Below, one piece after another: positions 15,365 to 19,838 of a DNA stretch of 19,838 nt. The position numbers were made by a program, and so were the translations under genes. Position 1 is the stretch's first letter, and every line of letters begins with the position of its first letter. The notes beneath the pieces were generated by a model, which saw only the letters and a program-made list of their open reading frames with translations, searched no databases and had not been told where the DNA came from. Location: NCBI GenBank assembly GCA_031290325.1, contig JAITNU010000021.1, positions 1-19,838 of the forward strand, written 5' to 3'. This stretch comes from Treponema sp. (GTDB taxonomy: Bacteria; Spirochaetota; Spirochaetia; Treponematales; Breznakiellaceae).

Positions 15365-15994
15365 CTAGACGAGTAATTCAGTAAAAACACCAGGACCAAG
15401 GGTATAGTAATACCCCATTTCCCGAACCTCTTCCTGGGTATACGGCTCGGTTCTGACAATGGTCTCCCCTTGTTCATCCCGGTATTTGTTCGACATCTCA
15501 AGACCCATGTTCCAGGCACGGGTCTCCTCCTCAACCGAATCATTTTCATGTCCCTCAAAGCGCTGCGCGGCGTGATAGCCTTCATGCGTCAGGGTATCAA
15601 TCGCCTCCGCCGTACCAGAGGTCAGGATTATTTCCCGGTCAAGGCAGATATAACTCCGATCCTCCCCAGTCTCAGGATCCACTTCTGGATGAAAGTAACC
15701 GTACACAGGATAACCGATTTCTTTGGCCGTGTCATCAACCCTAACCCTGCCGTCCCGCATCATATCGGCAATAATACACGCCACCTCTTTCTCCGCATCG
15801 GTCCGGGCGTGTTCCCGGATAAAGGCTTCGGCCTTCTCCGTTATTTCTGCCGCTCGCCGAATATCCGCTTCCTCGGCCTTGTCTTTTTCCCAAGGGGGTC
15901 GAATCGACTCGGAAACCCGGTAAATATCAGTTGCCTCATCCTGTTTCGAGGCCCGGATATCTTCGAAAAAACGCGCTCCCCCAAACTCAAACAT
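15365..15994 (-). CDS. HExxH metallopeptidase-like effector with short N-terminal tag
   Basis: A 209-residue protein whose C-terminal half carries a zinc-protease signature: THEGYHAAQ (HEGYH at residues 137-141) and a plausible third ligand in EEETRAW (155-161), the gluzincin-like arrangement. Residues 1-36 repeat the module of the nuclease: SKQ at 16-18, IYRVSESIRPPWE at 24-36. An Ala/Glu-rich helix (38-70) links the two. The substrate is unknown. It may be a protease toxin or a processing enzyme for co-exported effectors. The ATG at 15994 is preferred over the upstream in-frame TTG at 16009, since GGAGG lies four bases before the ATG and inside the longer version. It follows the ATPase gene by 28 bases. 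Confidence 0.8.
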   Translation of the reverse strand: MFEFGGARFFEDIRASKQDEATDIYRVSESIRPPWEKDKAEEADIRRAAEITEKAEAFIREHARTDAEKEVACIIADMMRDGRVRVDDTAKEIGYPVYGYFHPEVDPETGEDRSYICLDREIILTSGTAEAIDTLTHEGYHAAQRFEGHENDSVEEETRAWNMGLEMSNKYRDEQGETIVRTEPYTQEEVREMGYYYTLGPGVFTELLV

Positions 15995-16022
15995 AGGCCC
16001 TCCACTCAAGTCCTTCGCTTGG

Positions 16023-19000
16023 TCAAATAATCTTCGGTAATTGCTCTGGCAGATCCTTCAGCTTTGGATTATGACTGGCAATATCCAGAACCGCACACTG
16101 CATGACGATCTTTTGCAGTTCCCAATCAAAACTGTCAATTGACGGACTCATCGCATCGCGGAACGCCTTCGCCCATTCCTGGGTAATCTGATAACCGGGA
16201 ATGATGCTTTCAACCATCCGGCGTGGATAATGATACATACCGGCAATCACCTCATACACCGGTTCCAGCGTGGCCGGCGGACGATGAGAGCGGATAAAAT
16301 CGCAGACCCTGACCTTGACCCGGGTTTCCAGGTTCGAGTTGAGTACCGCCTCATAGAAACGGTCCATATCCCGTTCCACTTCTTCCCCCGGTTCTTTCAC
16401 CGTGTTAGATACCAGATAGTTCAGAATCCGTTTCTTGAGCGCATCCAGATCGGAATCAGCGACTGTATACGCATGAGTGTTATCATAGCTATAGGGAGCA
16501 TCTGGTATTTTGTAGTGATTCACCTTACAAAGCACACCCTGGATCCAGTCGTTCTGGTACACTGCCGCCACACCGCATTGAAGCCTGGCAAGCTCTCCGA
16601 TCTGATCGTCCCTCAGTCCCGCAGCCTTTCCCACCAGAACCCGATCCCCCTCATCAGGCAGACGCAGGATGATCTTGGTGTTAGTATTGCGGATCACCGA
16701 CATATCAAGCAGCCCCGGTGATTGATCGGCAATGATGAAACCTTCACCGTAGGTACGCATCTCAGCAATAGCGTTTGCCAGCATCTCCACCGACTTACCA
16801 AGCAGATTCGCGGAATCACTGGACTGTTCCGTGGAGGTCCGCTTCAACAGGTTGTGCGCTTCCTCAAGCACGGTAATATGGGACAAATCCACATTCATAC
16901 CGGAGGCACAGGTCATCCGGTATTCCTGGAGCTTCATCACCAGGAGACCCATGATGAGCGCCTTGGTCTCCATGGAACCAAGACGGGAGAGATCAACGAT
17001 CACGTTTTGGTCAAAGAGTTCTGCTCCGGTCAGTTCTTCATCAACGAAGATCATCCCGTTAATTCCGTTGGCAAGAGACCTCAGCCGGGTAATCAAGGCC
17101 CCCTTGTAGTTCCCCTTGTTCTCCTCAGAATACTCGGAACTATCCATGATCTTCCCCACATTGACCTGAACACTGGTAAACGAGGGGTACAGGGCCGGCT
17201 TGAACCGGTTAGTTGAGCGCCGCAGGTCCCATCCGGCCTCCTCGTAAGACCGCTCAATGGCATCTTTGAGCACCGCAGGCATGGCGGCGTACATAGGCCA
17301 ACACACATTGAATATCTCGATGAGCCGGTCCAGGTGTTCCAGAACATGGATGCCCTTCGGGAACCTGAAGGGGTTGAGCCGCAGCAGGGGATTTTTTTCC
17401 GGATTAGTACCATACACCTTAACAGAAGGATCCGTGCCAAAGACGTTTTTGTACTCCCCCTTGGCGGGTTCTACCACCAGGAAGTGAGCGTTGTTGTCTT
17501 GAATCTCCCGTAAGAGCTGGTAAATCGTGTTGGACTTGCCGCTTCCCGTGGAACCAGTGATAAAGGTATGGGCGGTGAGGCTCCGCTTGCTCAGTATCAC
17601 CGGCAGCTTCTCCTCATTCCCCATGTGGTAGATTTGCCCCAGGGTAATACGGTCACCGTATTCGGGGATATACACCCCTTCCCGCAGGGTATCCGAAAAA
17701 ATGGATACCTCCCGGCCAAAAGGGGCCATCTCCACCACCGGCAACCCTCCGACACTGGTCCGGGGGAGTCCCGCATGGATCGTCAGCTCCGCTCCGCTTA
17801 TGAAGGAACTGGGGGTGATCTCCGTACCGGTGAGCCGCAGCCTGGGGTGATGAAACTTCTCAAGCCAGGGGAGTATCTTTTTGGCGCTGTCCCCGGTCCA
17901 TTCGGTAATGGCCCCGGTTTCCACCGAAGAGTTTTCACCCCGGAGGAGACTCTGGTAGGAGCTGGCAGCAATCTTCGCAGTAGAGACCGTATCTGCCAGG
18001 CAGTAGGCGGAACAGTTCCACATCCCCGTGTCGGCGCTGGCGTCAAGGCGTTTGAGTTGCAGATCAATCTTTTCCAGGAGGTTCTTAACGGCCTTATTCT
18101 CAAACTTGAGCTGAATACCCCGGCTGCTTCCCTCACCTTTTGTATCGGTATTACCTTCTTGGGTAGAAGTAGTATCTGTTGTCCCCGTAGTATCTGCCTT
18201 TGATTTAGAATGACTTTTATTGCTCCCTGTGGTTCTGCCCTCATTCTGAGCGGTAGATGTGTTAAAACTGAAACTATTACCAAGTTGTGAGCCAATATAG
18301 GCGCCGAATGCTGTTCCAACTCCTGGAAGTATAGACGATCCGATTCCGGCACCGATTCCTGCCCCCAGCGCTCCTGCTGAGAAATTCATCCCATCTGTCT
18401 TGGTTTTCCCCTTGGTATGACTATCAGAAGTCCCCTTTGTATAGGTTAAGGTGTCGGTAACACTCTTATTGATCGACTTGGAAAGTCCTTTGGTGATGCT
18501 GTTGCTGATACTGGCACTCTCATTTTGTCCGTAGTTGAGTTCCGATCCTGCAAAGGGGACAAGCTGAGAATAAAGATTTTCGTAGCCCCGCTTTATAGTC
18601 TGTATCTGCTCAGGCGAGACTGGATCGGCAATCAAGAGCAATGAGTATTGTTCCCCGCGCATGGTATCGATAAGTTTTTCCATACTCTGGACAAAGAGCT
18701 TTTCATGGCTTTCTTCTTTTGAACGGAGGCCAGCCACGCCAGTAACTGTACAGATCTGCTTCTGCTGACCTTCATGTTCCTTGTTGGTAAATACCGAACG
18801 GCTGAGTTTATCGATGGCGTTTCCACCTGGAACCGCGGCGATCCTGGTTCCAGGGAAGTTACCTGCCAGAGATTTCTGCATCACCTCAGCAGCGGCCACC
18901 AGGCGGTCTGTGTTCGAGTCCAGGGGAACCTTGGTCCCAAAGTAGTAGTTGATCTGTTCCCCATCGCTGTTAATCAGAATAATAACCGAACCGCCGCAGC

Positions 19001-19262
19001 TTGCCGTGGCATGGAACACACTTACCAGCTTATCCCGGCTGTTTTCGTTTTTTTCGTAGACAAAGCGTTTCACCTTGAAGATACGAACCATGTCGTTAAG
19101 TTCAGCTTCCACCAAGTCCTGGGGACATTCCAAAATCTCCATACGATTGAGACCAGTAATCCAGGTCTTGTAAACCGTGCTGTCCGCCAGATTGAGGGCA
19201 CTGATCAATTCTTCTTCATCACGAATATCCAATTCCCGCGCTCCCTTTAGATCATCCATCAT
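16023..19262 (-). CDS. HerA/FtsK-type P-loop ATPase, probable effector-export or DNA-translocating motor
   Basis: A protein of about 1079 residues. The C-terminal half is a HerA/VirB4-like ATPase: Walker A GSTGSGKS at about 570-577, Walker B HITVLEEAHN at 795-804, and a sensor-like IIADQSPGLLD near 840. HerA-type motors are hexameric and pump DNA or protein. The N-terminal part (1-235) is unrecognised. Between it and the motor lies a long Ser/Thr/Gly/Asn-rich stretch (about 260-400) holding a glycine-zipper-like segment near 296-332 (GALGAGIGAGIGSSILPGVG, then AFGAYIG), which could insert into a membrane. The start is placed at ATG 19262, whose ATGA overlaps the stop of the preceding gene; an upstream in-frame ATG at 19328 would give a longer, overlapping version. 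Two effector genes and an immunity gene follow in the same operon. Confidence 0.85.
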   Translation of the reverse strand: MMDDLKGARELDIRDEEELISALNLADSTVYKTWITGLNRMEILECPQDLVEAELNDMVRIFKVKRFVYEKNENSRDKLVSVFHATASCGGSVIILINSDGEQINYYFGTKVPLDSNTDRLVAAAEVMQKSLAGNFPGTRIAAVPGGNAIDKLSRSVFTNKEHEGQQKQICTVTGVAGLRSKEESHEKLFVQSMEKLIDTMRGEQYSLLLIADPVSPEQIQTIKRGYENLYSQLVPFAGSELNYGQNESASISNSITKGLSKSINKSVTDTLTYTKGTSDSHTKGKTKTDGMNFSAGALGAGIGAGIGSSILPGVGTAFGAYIGSQLGNSFSFNTSTAQNEGRTTGSNKSHSKSKADTTGTTDTTSTQEGNTDTKGEGSSRGIQLKFENKAVKNLLEKIDLQLKRLDASADTGMWNCSAYCLADTVSTAKIAASSYQSLLRGENSSVETGAITEWTGDSAKKILPWLEKFHHPRLRLTGTEITPSSFISGAELTIHAGLPRTSVGGLPVVEMAPFGREVSIFSDTLREGVYIPEYGDRITLGQIYHMGNEEKLPVILSKRSLTAHTFITGSTGSGKSNTIYQLLREIQDNNAHFLVVEPAKGEYKNVFGTDPSVKVYGTNPEKNPLLRLNPFRFPKGIHVLEHLDRLIEIFNVCWPMYAAMPAVLKDAIERSYEEAGWDLRRSTNRFKPALYPSFTSVQVNVGKIMDSSEYSEENKGNYKGALITRLRSLANGINGMIFVDEELTGAELFDQNVIVDLSRLGSMETKALIMGLLVMKLQEYRMTCASGMNVDLSHITVLEEAHNLLKRTSTEQSSDSANLLGKSVEMLANAIAEMRTYGEGFIIADQSPGLLDMSVIRNTNTKIILRLPDEGDRVLVGKAAGLRDDQIGELARLQCGVAAVYQNDWIQGVLCKVNHYKIPDAPYSYDNTHAYTVADSDLDALKKRILNYLVSNTVKEPGEEVERDMDRFYEAVLNSNLETRVKVRVCDFIRSHRPPATLEPVYEVIAGMYHYPRRMVESIIPGYQITQEWAKAFRDAMSPSIDSFDWELQKIVMQCAVLDIASHNPKLKDLPEQLPKII

Positions 19263-19513
19263 ACTCCCCTGCTCTCCTTTACTATGTTCCGTATTTTTTG
19301 TTTTATCCTCTCCGCCTTTTTCAGACATTGCTGCATTTCGGTAATACATTCCTCCAATTCGTCAAGCAGGCTTTCCAGCGGCGGCTTATTTTCGTAAGAT
19401 GAGCCAGAGTATGAAGGCTGCCGCCGCGATTCCCCCTGCGATACAGACGATTTTGGTTCCACCTCGCCGAGATCTCGCCTCTCTCGTTGAAGAGTCTGAT
19501 ATTCGCTCCGCAT
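19259..19513 (-). CDS. Small charged coiled-coil protein
   Basis: About 84 residues from the ATG at 19513; an in-frame GTG at 19462 would shorten it. The second half is a strong amphipathic helix with heptad spacing: PPLESLLDELEECITEMQQC, then LKKAERIKQKIRNIVKES. The first half is polar and disordered-looking. No family is recognised. The TGA overlaps the ATPase start (ATGA), which argues it is really translated and coupled. Its N-terminal half overlaps the C-terminal end of the preceding gene in another frame by up to about 128 bases, unusually much, so the exact start is doubtful. A bridging or regulatory role for the ATPase is a guess. Confidence 0.55.
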   Translation of the reverse strand: MRSEYQTLQRERRDLGEVEPKSSVSQGESRRQPSYSGSSYENKPPLESLLDELEECITEMQQCLKKAERIKQKIRNIVKESRGV

Positions 19514-19838
19514 TTTTTTTTTGCGCTTCCACACGGGGGAAGAGATGAGCGCCAACTTTTTTCAAGTGGGCAAGCCGTTCTCGCGAGAAGTTGGCACGGA
19601 ATTTGGTTTGCTGTGAAGCATAGTATTTATTTGTCCATTGGGAAGTATCTTCAATCAATGGTCCGCCATCATAAGGCACAAACAAATCGTTATCCGAGAT
19701 GTGTTGTGCACGGCAATAACGTACTTTCTCATCAAAAACACCTTTAGAAAACCCCTGGTCTTCAAGCATAAAACCCATCAAGGTATTCCTAATCGCTGGA
19801 ATATCTTTGCCGGCAAGCGCCCTACTAAGGGTTTCATC
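19386..19838 (-). CDS. C-terminally membrane-anchored protein, 5' end beyond window
   Basis: The frame is open from the window edge to the stop at 19386, giving at least 150 residues. The visible part starts DETLSRALAGKDIPAIRNTL and continues with QGFSKGVFDEKVRYCRAQH, ISDNDLFVPYDGG, SQWTNKYYASQQTKFRANFS and RERLAHLKKVGAHLF. A basic linker and a single C-terminal hydrophobic helix (KIVCIAGGIAAAAFILWLIL) ending RK follow, the pattern of a tail-anchored membrane protein with its bulk in the cytoplasm. I cannot name the family. As the first visible gene of the toxin operon it may be a membrane tether or receptor for the ATPase. The internal starts at 19781 (TTG) and 19778 (ATG) are not needed, because similar-looking sequence continues upstream. 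Confidence 0.7.
   Translation of the reverse strand, partial: DETLSRALAGKDIPAIRNTLMGFMLEDQGFSKGVFDEKVRYCRAQHISDNDLFVPYDGGPLIEDTSQWTNKYYASQQTKFRANFSRERLAHLKKVGAHLFPRVEAQKKNAERISDSSTREARSRRGGTKIVCIAGGIAAAAFILWLILRK

Noticed and set aside
15470..16030. Plus-strand open frame of 186 codons
   Set aside because: It lies wholly antisense to the HExxH effector, has no ribosome site or recognisable motif, and its composition mirrors the real gene.
19263..19349. N-terminal extension of the ATPase from the start at 19349 or 19328
   Set aside because: The extension is low-complexity (Lys/Glu/Asn-rich) and overlaps the coiled-coil gene. The ATG at 19262 gives a clean ATGA coupling with a GGGGAG just ahead.
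1..19838. tRNA, rRNA or CRISPR arrays
   Set aside because: No regularly spaced direct repeats, no cas-like proteins, and no recognisable tRNA or rRNA sequence were seen on reading both strands.

Overview
The window looks like a piece of a spirochaete chromosome, most likely a gut Treponema. This is inferred from the product mix and from the block joining a MinD/ParA-type ATPase, Lgt and a biotin-carboxylase fusion. No rRNA or marker gene proves it. A fairly GC-rich conserved core is flanked and interrupted by more AT-rich accessory DNA. I saw no tRNA, rRNA or CRISPR array.

Layout. (1) 1-1671: accessory debris. An HNH nuclease gene runs in from the left edge and is translationally coupled to a frameshifted piece of a type ISP restriction-modification target-recognition domain. 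That piece is cut by a small deletion derivative of an ISL3-family insertion sequence. (2) 1676-2449, minus strand: a SAM-dependent methyltransferase. (3) 2555-7243, plus strand: a compact housekeeping operon of a four-helix membrane protein, a MinD/ParA-like ATPase, Lgt, and a biotin carboxylase-like domain fused to a cytidylate-kinase-like domain. The carboxylase part has several altered active-site positions. (4) 7415-8499: a second, larger and also broken ISL3 copy. (5) 9154-13835, plus strand: a tripartite tricarboxylate transporter (tctC-tctB-tctA) followed by kduI and kduD. This looks like an uptake and catabolism unit for a pectin-derived uronate. A strong hairpin separates tctC from tctB, and a terminator-like hairpin follows kduD. 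(6) 19838-14010, minus strand: a seven-gene operon that is the most interesting part. In transcription order it encodes a protein with a C-terminal membrane anchor (cut by the window edge), a small coiled-coil protein, a large HerA/FtsK-type ATPase, an HExxH metallopeptidase-like protein, a 105-residue unknown, a WHH-type HNH nuclease toxin and a SUKH (SMI1/KNR4) immunity protein.

How the genes work together. In the last operon the peptidase and the nuclease, unrelated in their C-terminal domains, begin with the same short module: SKQ, then I-[YF]-x-V-S-[ED]-S-x-x-P-P-W-E. I read it as a common targeting or docking tag for effectors handled by the HerA-type ATPase and its membrane-anchored partners. 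This would be a polymorphic-toxin delivery system that I cannot match to a named one. The toxin/immunity pair is well supported. The ATPase's export role and the tag's function are inferences. In the uronate operon, the adjacency of the transporter to KduI and KduD suggests that it imports 5-keto-4-deoxyuronate or a related unsaturated uronate.
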